64,000 bases of DNA from Actinomadura meyerae (lineage in GTDB: Bacteria > Actinomycetota > Actinomycetes > Streptosporangiales > Streptosporangiaceae). Positions 8,513 to 15,642 of this stretch are shown piece by piece; within the stretch, counting starts at the first letter, position 1; each line of letters opens with the position of its first letter. The stretch covers positions 1 to 64,000 of the forward strand of contig NZ_FZOR01000001.1 of assembly GCF_900188445.1 (NCBI RefSeq). Direction: 5' to 3'. The notes under the pieces were generated by a model that saw only the letters and a program-made list of their open reading frames with translations, did no database searches and was not told the DNA's origin. The position numbers were made by a program, and so were the translations under genes.

Positions 8513-8977
8513 CTAGATCAGCGAGGGGCTCTCCCAGGCGGACGGGTCCTCGGTGAGCTTCTGGACGGGGGCGGGCAGCTCGCCGGCGGCGATGTGCGCG
8601 AGCGTGACCTGCTCCAGGATGGCGCGCTCGCTGGCGCGCAGCGCGATCCACACCTCCTGCAGGGAGCGCGCCGGACCCTCGTACCCGACGTGCTCGGGGC
8701 GCTCGCCCCGGACGCCGAGCAGGGGCCCGTCGATGGCGCGGATGATGTCGGCGAGGGAGATCCGCTCGGCGGGCCGCGCCAGCCAGTAGCCGCCCTCGGG
8801 GCCGCGCTGGCTCCGGACGAGGCCGGACCGGCGCAGCTGGCCGAGGATGTTCTCGAGGAATTTGGGCGGGATCTGCTGGGCCTCGGCGAGCTGCACCGCG
8901 GTCACCGGGTGACTCCCGGCGACCGCCAGCTCGGCGGCGGCACGCAGCGCGTAGTCGACCCGGGCGGACAATCGCAT
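8513..8977 (-). CDS. Rrf2-family transcriptional regulator without cysteines
   Basis: 154-residue Rrf2 regulator with a winged HTH and recognition region (MRLSARVDYALRAAAELA ... IPPKFLENILGQLR), the Rrf2 wing (RGPEGGYWLARP) and a dimer helix. Rrf2 proteins such as IscR, NsrR and RsrR bind an Fe-S cluster through three cysteines; this one contains no cysteine at all, so it must sense something else, like CymR, or act with a partner. The ATG at 8977 is chosen because the domain starts there and a GATAAT -10 box lies only 6 bases upstream, so the mRNA is probably leaderless. First gene of an rrf2-nei pair. Confidence 0.9.
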   Translation of the reverse strand: MRLSARVDYALRAAAELAVAGSHPVTAVQLAEAQQIPPKFLENILGQLRRSGLVRSQRGPEGGYWLARPAERISLADIIRAIDGPLLGVRGERPEHVGYEGPARSLQEVWIALRASERAILEQVTLAHIAAGELPAPVQKLTEDPSAWESPSLI

Positions 8978-8983
8978 GTACGC

Positions 8984-8989
8984 ATTATC
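8984..8989 (-). promoter_or_regulatory. -10 box of a probable leaderless rrf2 promoter
   Basis: On the minus strand GATAAT ends 6 bases before the rrf2 ATG at 8977, and no Shine-Dalgarno sequence is present, so transcription should begin at or within a base or two of the start codon. No clear -35 element is seen. Confidence 0.55.
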
Positions 8990-9063
8990 CCTTGTCGTGC
9001 GAACCACTCGGGCCCCGGTGCGGGACGGGCGTCCGCGCGGGGCGGGCACGGGGCCGTGCGGAG

Positions 9064-9112
9064 CGCGGCGCGCCCGCCGGAACCGGGCTCCATGCCCGGC
9101 GGGCGCGCCGCG
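9064..9112 (-). terminator. 17-bp perfect stem after the sugar-uptake operon
   Basis: A perfect 17-bp inverted repeat (9064-9080 with 9096-9112) with a 15-base loop begins 4 bases beyond the stop of the GH3 gene on the minus strand. There is no T-run, but the stem is very stable and probably ends the operon. Confidence 0.7.
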
Positions 9113-9116
9113 GGTC

Positions 9117-10583
9117 TCAGCCGGCCCCGGCGAGGCCGAGGAGTTCGGCGGCGGCCTGCGCGTTGGCCGCGGCGGCGCCGTAGGTGGCGACGTAGGCGGC
9201 CGATCCGGGGCGCCAGACGGGCAGCCCCATCTCGACGACGACCGTGTCGGGACGGGCGGTCAGCAGCGCCGTGGCGAGGGCGCGCTGCGCGGCGTGCCGG
9301 TGCGCGTCGCGCAGGACGACGACCAGGCCCCGGCCCTTGGCACGATCCAGGACGCGGTCCGCCTCCCCGTCCGAGCCGTCGGTGCGGACGGCGCCGGGCG
9401 CCCAGGGGTCCAGGCCCCACGGCGTCGGGCCGACGGCGATGTTGCCGGACGACTCCGTCCGCACGACCAGCGGTGGCCCGGCCCAGCCTGGGAGCGCTCC
9501 CGTGACCCGCACGGCGCGGCGCGCGGCCGCGAGACCGGCGGCGCGGTCCACCGTCGCCCGGACCGGCTCGGCGAGCCAGTCCCGCAGCCGCGCCGTGCGC
9601 TCGGCCGCCGCCGCCAGCCGCGCCACCGGCAGCCGCCCCGCCCGGACCGCCGCGCCGATCGCGGCGAGGGTCGCCTCGACGGTCTCGGCGCCCTCCTTCG
9701 GCCCGAGGCACAGCAGGTCGGCGCCCGCGATGAGGGCCCGCACGGACGCCTCCGGGATGCCGATCGCCCCGCTCGCCCCCCGCATGTCGAGCGCGTCGGT
9801 GACGATCACGCCCCGGTAGCCGAGGCGCTCGCGGAGCAGCCCGGTGATCGCCGCGTGCGACAGCGTGGCGGGCGCCCCGGCGGTGATCGCCGGCAGGTTG
9901 AGGTGGCCGGTCATCACCGCCCGGGTTCCGGCGGCGATCGCCGCCCGGAACGGGAGCAGCTCGCGGCGCTCCAGCAGCTCCAGGTCGGCGTCGACGAGCG
10001 GCACCGACAGGTGCGAGTCGTCCACCGTCGCGCCGTGCCCCGGGAAGTGCTTGGCGCAGGCCGCGACGCCCGCCTCCTGCGTACCCGCGACGGACGCGGC
10101 GGCGTGCCGGGCGACCAGCTCGGGGTCGGAGCCGAACGAGCGGGTCCCGATCACCGGGTTGTCGTCGGCGGTGTTGACGTCCACCGACGGCGCGAAGTTG
10201 ACGTTCACGCCGACCTCGGCCAGCTCGGCGGCGAGGGAGCGGTAGACGCGCCGGGTCAGCTCGGGGTCGTCCACGGCGCCGAGCGCGGCGTTGCCCGGGT
10301 AGGGGCTGCCGGTCGCGTGGCCGCCCAGCCGGGTGACGTCGCCGCCCTCCTCGTCGATCGTGACGAACGGGTCGCCGGCCTTGCGCATCTGCGCGGTGAG
10401 CGCGGCGAGGGACTCCGGGCTCGGCACGTTGCCGGTGAGGGCGAAGAGCGTGACGCCGGCGAGGCCGCCCTCCAGCTCGTCCAGCAGCCAGCGCGGCGCG
10501 GTCGCCCCGGGGAACGACGGGAGCAGCGTGCCGCGCGCCAGCCGGGCGATCTCCGCCGTGGTCGCGATGTCGTCGGTCGTCAC
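9117..10583 (-). CDS. nagZ: Glycoside hydrolase family 3 beta-N-acetylhexosaminidase (NagZ-like)
   Basis: 488-residue cytoplasmic GH3 enzyme that removes beta-linked N-acetylglucosamine. It has the NagZ histidine motif KHFPGHG (178-184) with the following DDSH, and the nucleophile context VIVTDALDM (D263). No signal peptide is seen, so it acts on imported sugars. The GTG start at 10583 overlaps the permease stop (GTGA), making it the last gene of the ABC operon. Its presence suggests the transporter imports chitobiose-type or muropeptide-derived N-acetylglucosaminides; that is inference. The C-terminal 150 residues are variable and lack motifs I recognise. Confidence 0.88.
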   Translation of the reverse strand: MTTDDIATTAEIARLARGTLLPSFPGATAPRWLLDELEGGLAGVTLFALTGNVPSPESLAALTAQMRKAGDPFVTIDEEGGDVTRLGGHATGSPYPGNAALGAVDDPELTRRVYRSLAAELAEVGVNVNFAPSVDVNTADDNPVIGTRSFGSDPELVARHAAASVAGTQEAGVAACAKHFPGHGATVDDSHLSVPLVDADLELLERRELLPFRAAIAAGTRAVMTGHLNLPAITAGAPATLSHAAITGLLRERLGYRGVIVTDALDMRGASGAIGIPEASVRALIAGADLLCLGPKEGAETVEATLAAIGAAVRAGRLPVARLAAAAERTARLRDWLAEPVRATVDRAAGLAAARRAVRVTGALPGWAGPPLVVRTESSGNIAVGPTPWGLDPWAPGAVRTDGSDGEADRVLDRAKGRGLVVVLRDAHRHAAQRALATALLTARPDTVVVEMGLPVWRPGSAAYVATYGAAAANAQAAAELLGLAGAG

Positions 10584-11422
10584 CCCTTCACCGCCCCGGC
10601 GGTGAGGCCGGACACCATGCGGCGCTGGACGAGCAGGAAGAAGGCGATGACGGGAATGGTGAGCAGCGTGGACGCTGCCATGATGGGCCCCCAGGCGTTG
10701 CCGCTGCGGCCGAAGAAGAACTGCAGCATGATCGGCAGGGTGTACTTGTCCTGGTCTTCCAGGAACGTGTAGGCGAAGATGAACTCGTTCCAGGCGGTGA
10801 TGAAGGAGAAGATGCTGGTCGCCACGAGTCCGGGCGCGACCAGCGGGAGCAGGACCGTGAAGAACGTCCGGACCGGGCCGGCGCCGTCGATCGCGGCGGC
10901 CTCCTCCAGCTCGCGCGGCACCGCGGCGACGAACCCGCGCAGCATCCAGATGGCGAACGGCACGGCGAAGCCGATGTAGACGAGCGCGAGCCCGCCGAGG
11001 CTGTTGAGCAGGTCGAGCTGCTTCAGGTCGAGGAACAGCGGGATGACCAGCGCCTCCAGCGGCACCATCTGCACCACCAGCAGCATGACCAGGAAGGTCG
11101 TGCGGAACCGGAAGCGGAACCGGGCGACGGCCGTCGCCGCCATCAGCGCGAGCAGCGCGGACGCGAGGACGGTGACGAGGGCGAGGACCGCGCTGTTGCG
11201 GAAGTACTCCCAGAAGGAGACCTCGGCGATGCCGCCGTTCAGCACCAGGTCGAAGTGGTCCAGCGTCGGGTGGGCGGGGAGCGGTTTCGGCGTCGTGCTG
11301 AAGATCTCGGTGTTCGGCTTGAACGCGGTGGAGGCCATCCAGAAGACCGGGAACACCGCGATGGCGAAGACCAGGAGCCCCGTCGCGTTCAGCAGGATCC
11401 TGCGCGGCAGCGAGGACTTCAT
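10580..11422 (-). CDS. Carbohydrate ABC transporter permease (MalG-type)
   Basis: 280-residue inner-membrane permease with about six hydrophobic helices. The cytoplasmic EAA loop (ELEEAAAIDGAGPVRTFF) docks the ATPase. It begins MKSSLPRR with a long first helix, as in the CUT1 subfamily. The ATG at 11422 overlaps the stop of the upstream permease (ATGA) and its own stop overlaps the nagZ GTG, so the three genes are translationally coupled. No ATPase gene lies in the operon; CUT1 transporters of actinomycetes often share the MsiK/MalK ATPase encoded elsewhere. Confidence 0.9.
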   Translation of the reverse strand: MKSSLPRRILLNATGLLVFAIAVFPVFWMASTAFKPNTEIFSTTPKPLPAHPTLDHFDLVLNGGIAEVSFWEYFRNSAVLALVTVLASALLALMAATAVARFRFRFRTTFLVMLLVVQMVPLEALVIPLFLDLKQLDLLNSLGGLALVYIGFAVPFAIWMLRGFVAAVPRELEEAAAIDGAGPVRTFFTVLLPLVAPGLVATSIFSFITAWNEFIFAYTFLEDQDKYTLPIMLQFFFGRSGNAWGPIMAASTLLTIPVIAFFLLVQRRMVSGLTAGAVKG

Positions 11423-12390
11423 CGCGTCTCCCCCTGTCGGACCATGACCCGCACGTACAGGGCGGTGACGATGAGCAGGATGAACGTGAGCACGAGCGCG
11501 ATCGCCGACCCCATGCCGAGCTTCGGGTTCAGCGAGCCGAACGCCTCGGAGTAGGCGTAGAGCGACAGGTTGAACGCGTCGCGGTTGGCCAGCCCGGACA
11601 TGATGAACAGCTGGGTGAAGACCTTGAAGTCCCAGATGATCGACATGACGAGCAGCACCATGAAGATGGGCTTGAGCATCGGGTAAGTGATGCTCCAGAA
11701 CGTCCGCCACGGGCCGGAGCCGTCCACCCGCGCCGCCTCGTACAGCTCGCCGGGCACGCTCTTCAGTCCGGCCAGGACGGACACGGCGACGAACGGGCAC
11801 GCCTGCCACACGACGCAGACGGTCAGGACGGTGTAGGTCGACAGCGGGGTGGCGAACCAGTTGTGGTCGGCCCAGCCGCCGCCCACCAGGAAGTCGGGCA
11901 GCAGGTCCAGGCACCAGTTGACCAGGCCGCCGGTGGTGCCGAACAGCCAGCTGAAGATGATGGCGGCGGTGACCGGCGGGGTCGCCCAGGCGACCATGAC
12001 GCCGCTGGCGACGAAGCCCGACATCTTCTTGCCCAGCTTGTTGAGCAGCAGGCCCACGAGCGTCCCGGCGAGGAGCGTCAGGCTCACCGCGACGACGGCG
12101 AACAGCACCGTGTGCCGCAGGGTCTGCCAGAAGAACGGGTCATTGAGGATCTTGTCGAAGTTCTCGGTCCCGACCCGCTCGGCCGGCTCGCCGCGCAGCT
12201 GGCGGTTGCCGACCTTCTGGAACGACATGATCCCGATCTGGATCATCGGCCAGAACATCAGGACGGCGATCACGAGCACGGTCGGCGCGATCAGCAGGTA
12301 GGGCCCGAGGCGGGGCCGGCGGCGGGACCGCGCCCGGCCGGAGCTGCTCCGGCCGGGCGCCGCGCCCACCGCGGGGGCGGTGTCGAGCAT
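11419..12390 (-). CDS. Carbohydrate ABC transporter permease (MalF-type)
   Basis: 323-residue permease with an Arg-rich cytoplasmic N-terminus (about residues 12-28), a first helix LLIAPTVLVIAVLMFW, and the EAA loop EAARVDGSGPWRTFWSITYP near residue 230. It pairs with the MalG-type subunit encoded immediately downstream. It starts 21 bp after the binding-protein stop. Substrate specificity cannot be read from the permease; the GH3 neighbour points to an amino-sugar glycan. Confidence 0.9.
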   Translation of the reverse strand: MLDTAPAVGAAPGRSSSGRARSRRRPRLGPYLLIAPTVLVIAVLMFWPMIQIGIMSFQKVGNRQLRGEPAERVGTENFDKILNDPFFWQTLRHTVLFAVVAVSLTLLAGTLVGLLLNKLGKKMSGFVASGVMVAWATPPVTAAIIFSWLFGTTGGLVNWCLDLLPDFLVGGGWADHNWFATPLSTYTVLTVCVVWQACPFVAVSVLAGLKSVPGELYEAARVDGSGPWRTFWSITYPMLKPIFMVLLVMSIIWDFKVFTQLFIMSGLANRDAFNLSLYAYSEAFGSLNPKLGMGSAIALVLTFILLIVTALYVRVMVRQGETR

Positions 12391-12411
12391 GGGCGTTCCG
12401 ATCAGCCTGGA

Positions 12412-13683
12412 CTACGGGTTCAGCAGCGTGTTGGCCTGCTCGTTGGCCTTCTTCATCTCCTCGCCGGCGCTCTTGCCCTGCATGATCGCCTTGATCGTGT
12501 TCGGCAGCACCTTCTTGGCCTGCTCGAACTCGGCCCAGCCGGCGCCGATCGGCGGGAACTTGGTGTTGCCGGCGATCTCGGTGAAGACCTCCAGCTTGGG
12601 GTCGGAGAACTTCACGTCCGACCGCATGGAGGAGAAGCCGCTGTAGTCGGCCCACGCCTTGGCGTTCTTGGCGTTGTTCAGGACGGTGATGTAGTCGAAC
12701 GCCGCCTTCTTGGCCTTGCTGTCCTTCCAGACGGCGACGTCGGAGCCGCCCGCCATGACCGGCGCGTTGCCGCCGGCCTTGCTCGGGATGGGGAAGACGC
12801 CCCACTTGGCGGCGTCCTTCTCGGAGATCTTCTTCATCTCCTTCAGCGCCCAGCTGCCGTCGATGTACATGCCGAGCTTGCCGAGCGCGAAGTCGCGCTG
12901 CGGGCCCTCCAGCTCGTTCTTGCCGATGTACTTTTCGGGCGCGACCTTCTCGGTGGCGACGAGCCCGGAGTAGAACTCGGCGGCCTCGACCGCCGCGGGC
13001 TGGTCGAGCTGCCCCTTCCAGCCGCCGTTGCCGTCGCTGACCGCGACCTCGCCGTTGTTGCCCCAGATGAAGCTGAGCAGCGCGTTGGTCTGGTCGCTCG
13101 GGATGCCGATGCCGGGCACCTTCTTGGCGTCCTGGACCTTCTTGGCCGCCGCGGTCAGGTCGGCCCAGCTCTTCGGCGGCTGGATGCCGAGCTCCTGGAA
13201 CCAGTCGGTGCGGTACCAGACGCCGCGGACGCCGCCGTACCACGGCACCGCGTAGATCTTGCCGTCCGAGGTGTCGTTCTCGAGCGCGGTCTTGTTCAGC
13301 GTCTTGCCGTCGGCCCAGCCGTTGAACTCGTCGGTGATCTCGGCCAGGCTGCCCTGCTCGACGTGGGACTGGACGTCGGTGTTGCCGAGCTCGGTGACGT
13401 CCGGGCCCTCGCCGCCCGCCGCCGCCTTCTGGAAGGTGGTGGCGACCTGCGGCCACGGGACGTACTTGATCTGGACGTCGGTGTCCGGGTGCTTCTGCTT
13501 GAACTCGGTCTCGACGGTGTCGAGGAACTTGGTCTGCTCGGGCGTGCCCTCGCCCATCATCCAGACCTTGAGCTGGGCCGGGTCCTTGCCCGCGCCGGCC
13601 TCGTCGCCGTCTCCGTCGCCGCCGCAGGCCGTGGCGGCCAGGGCGATCGCGGCCGCCGCGGCCGCAACCTTGATGTACTTCAC
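12412..13683 (-). CDS. Sugar-binding lipoprotein of the ABC transporter
   Basis: 423-residue extracytoplasmic solute-binding protein (family 1). A short signal peptide KYIKVAAAAAAIALAATAC ends at C20, the lipidated cysteine, followed by an acidic Gly/Asp linker. The mature domain shows the usual VWMMGEGTPEQ start, TELGN, a WYRTD-type motif and a VAVWKDS segment. The GTG start at 13683 was chosen because it gives a normal signal peptide and has AAAGGA 8 bases upstream; the longer frame adds a non-conserved N-terminus. First gene of the four-gene operon, divergent from the ROK repressor. Confidence 0.88.
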   Translation of the reverse strand: MKYIKVAAAAAAIALAATACGGDGDGDEAGAGKDPAQLKVWMMGEGTPEQTKFLDTVETEFKQKHPDTDVQIKYVPWPQVATTFQKAAAGGEGPDVTELGNTDVQSHVEQGSLAEITDEFNGWADGKTLNKTALENDTSDGKIYAVPWYGGVRGVWYRTDWFQELGIQPPKSWADLTAAAKKVQDAKKVPGIGIPSDQTNALLSFIWGNNGEVAVSDGNGGWKGQLDQPAAVEAAEFYSGLVATEKVAPEKYIGKNELEGPQRDFALGKLGMYIDGSWALKEMKKISEKDAAKWGVFPIPSKAGGNAPVMAGGSDVAVWKDSKAKKAAFDYITVLNNAKNAKAWADYSGFSSMRSDVKFSDPKLEVFTEIAGNTKFPPIGAGWAEFEQAKKVLPNTIKAIMQGKSAGEEMKKANEQANTLLNP

Positions 13684-13865
13684 TGGGGGATCCTTTCCGG
13701 CGTCGCCTCGCGCGGCCTTGTGGCCTGCGTGCGGGGGAGGCGGCCCGGACCCTTTAGGGTCCTGGCCATGCCCACCTCGCGTTCGCATCGCTCGCGGGCG
13801 CCCTGCTCGCCAGTCCGCGCACTGCGCGCGCCCCCGGCCGGGGTACCGGACCGGTCGGCGCTTGG

Positions 13866-13912
13866 GCGTAAACTAACAAGAAACTTTCCTAAACAAAACT
13901 GCTCGTTAGCGG
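13866..13912. promoter_or_regulatory. AT-rich operator/promoter between sugar operon and ROK gene
   Basis: An AT-rich island in otherwise very GC-rich DNA holds the imperfect dyad AAGAAA-C-TTTCCT (13878-13890) and the flanking half-sites CTAAC (13873-13877) and GTTAG (13905-13909). ROK repressors bind A/T-rich dyads of this general kind, so this is the likely site for autoregulation and operon control. No firm -10/-35 pair could be assigned. Confidence 0.55.
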
Positions 13913-13935
13913 ATTGAGACATCGAGGGGGCCTGC

Positions 13936-15162
13936 ATGGCCAGACGCCCGGGAACGCCGAGGCTGCTGCGTGAGCTCAACGACCGCGCGGCGCTGGACCT
14001 GCTCGTCGAGCAGGGCCCGCTGACCCGTGCGCAGATCGGCGAGCACACCGGGCTATCGAAGGTAACCGCATCCCAGCTGTTGTCGAGACTGGAGGAGCGC
14101 GGGCTGGTCTCGGTCGTCGGCGAGCAGGCCGGGGGGCGGGGGCCGAACGCCGCCCTGTACGCCGTCGTGCCGTCCAGCGCCTACGTCGCCGGCGTCGAGG
14201 TGGGCCCGGACGGCGTCACCGCCGGCGTCGCCGACATCACCGGGCACATCGCCGCCCAGGTCACCGTCGACCCGAACGGCGCCGACGAGCCGGTGAAGGT
14301 GGTGCACGACGCCGTCGTCAAGGCGTGCCGCTCCGCCAAGGTCGCGGTGTCGAAGCTGAGCGCCTTCGTCATCGGGACGCCCGGCGTCGTCGACCCGCGC
14401 TCGGGCGACGTCCAGTTCTCCTTCGACCTGCCGTCCTGGCACGAGGGCGTCCTCGCCGCGCTGCGCACCGACCTGCGCCGGCCCGTGACCATAGAGAACG
14501 ACGTCAACCTCGCCGCCATCGCCGAGCGGGCCTACGGCTCGGCGCGGGACGCCGACGACTTCGCGCTGATGTGGTTCGACCGCGGCATGGGCCTGTCGGT
14601 CATGCTCGGCGGCCGGCTGCACCGCGGCCGGTGGGGCGGCGCCGGCGAGATCGGCTACCTGCCGGTGCCCGGCGCGCCGCTGCCGCTCGGCGCCGCCCGC
14701 CGCGGCCCGCGCGACGAGCAGGGCGTCACCGAGTCGACGACCTGGGGCATCCCCACGCTCGCCGGCGGCTACGGGGCGCTGGTCGGCGCGGACGCCGTCC
14801 GCGCCCTCGCCCACGAGCACGGAATCACCGAGGCCACCGCGTTCGACTGCGTCAGCGCGGCCGCCGCCGACGAGTCCCTCGGCGGCGCCTTCCTGGACGC
14901 GCTCGCCGACCGCATCTCCTACGGCGTCACCTCGGTCAACATCGTCCTGGACCCGGGGCTCGTCGTGCTGTCGGGCAGCCTCGGCCGGGCCGGCGGGCGG
15001 CCCCTCGCCACCCGCATCGAGCGGATCGTCGGCCGGATCAGCCCGACCCGCCCCGAGGTGGCCGTCACCGAGGTCGAGGGCGACCCGGTGCTGCGCGGCG
15101 CACTGCACGCGGCGCTCCAGCAGGCCCGCGACGAGGTGTTCTCGGCGGACGGGACGTCCTAG
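13936..15162 (+). CDS. ROK-family transcriptional repressor
   Basis: 408 residues: an N-terminal winged HTH (LTRAQIGEHTGLSKVTASQLLSRL, about 36-59) and a C-terminal sugar-kinase-like ROK domain with FVIGTPGVVD, IENDVNLAAIAE and GGAGEIGYLPV. The usual ROK zinc motif CxCGxxGCxE is missing; the region after GEIGYLPV reads PGAPLPLG and AARRGPRDEQG instead. It is transcribed away from the binding-protein gene and should repress it in response to the imported sugar or its phosphate. The ATG at 13936 follows GAGGGGG. Its stop lies at the edge of an 18-bp tandem repeat. Confidence 0.9.
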   Translation: MARRPGTPRLLRELNDRAALDLLVEQGPLTRAQIGEHTGLSKVTASQLLSRLEERGLVSVVGEQAGGRGPNAALYAVVPSSAYVAGVEVGPDGVTAGVADITGHIAAQVTVDPNGADEPVKVVHDAVVKACRSAKVAVSKLSAFVIGTPGVVDPRSGDVQFSFDLPSWHEGVLAALRTDLRRPVTIENDVNLAAIAERAYGSARDADDFALMWFDRGMGLSVMLGGRLHRGRWGGAGEIGYLPVPGAPLPLGAARRGPRDEQGVTESTTWGIPTLAGGYGALVGADAVRALAHEHGITEATAFDCVSAAAADESLGGAFLDALADRISYGVTSVNIVLDPGLVVLSGSLGRAGGRPLATRIERIVGRISPTRPEVAVTEVEGDPVLRGALHAALQQARDEVFSADGTS

Positions 15163-15215
15163 CGAAGCCCGGCGTCCCGGCGAAGCCCGGCGTCCCGGCG
15201 AAGCCGGGCGTCCCG
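15162..15215. repeat. 18-bp tandem repeat, 3 copies, at the ROK gene 3' end
   Basis: Units GCGAAGCCCGGCGTCCCG at 15162-15179 and 15180-15197, and GCGAAGCCGGGCGTCCCG at 15198-15215. The array starts on the last base of the ROK stop codon and runs up to the terminator at 15225, in the gap between convergent genes. Confidence 0.85.
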
Positions 15216-15224
15216 TTGAAGCGG

Positions 15225-15260
15225 AACGCCCCCGCCGTCCGGCCGGACGGCGGGGGCGTT
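15225..15260. terminator. Perfect 16-bp stem terminator after the ROK gene
   Basis: AACGCCCCCGCCGTCC pairs perfectly with GGACGGCGGGGGCGTT around a GGCC tetraloop, with A/T at the base of the stem on both strands. Placed between convergent genes it can serve both directions. Confidence 0.88.
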
Positions 15261-15273
15261 CCTGCGGCCGGGC

Positions 15274-15408
15274 CTACTTGGCGGACGCCGTCGCGACGGC
15301 GGCCTCCTTGTGGCGCCGCGGGTCGTTCAGCGCGCGGTCGATGACGGTCTGACTGATGATCTGGCGCTTGCGCCGCAGCGCGGCGGCCTTGCGAGCCGTA
15401 GGTGTCAT
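15274..15408 (-). CDS. Small basic hypothetical protein
   Basis: 44-residue product, MTPTARKAAALRRKRQIISQ..., rich in Arg, Lys and Ala and predicted mostly helical with a basic first half. I do not recognise a family. The ATG at 15408 is preceded only by a weak GAACGGGG; a longer in-frame start at 15471 would add 21 residues. GC-ending codons are consistent with real coding but the length leaves doubt. It converges with the ROK gene and diverges from secA2 across 234 bp. Confidence 0.45.
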   Translation of the reverse strand: MTPTARKAAALRRKRQIISQTVIDRALNDPRRHKEAAVATASAK

Positions 15409-15642
15409 GGCGAAACCCCGTTCCGCGGTGACGCTTCCCCTCGGCCACCGCAAACCCCGTGATGCCTCCATGGTCCCAGAGGAGAGGGGGCCGGGGGATC
15501 CGCCCGAGGAATGAGATCAAGGTCAGACCAACAGCGGAGAACACCCTGGTACGAGGGCGGGATCTCCCTGGGATCATGGAAGGGAACGACCGCCCCCGAC
15601 CCGCCGTTGGGAGAACCGTGAGCGAACGACCGGAAGCCCGCC

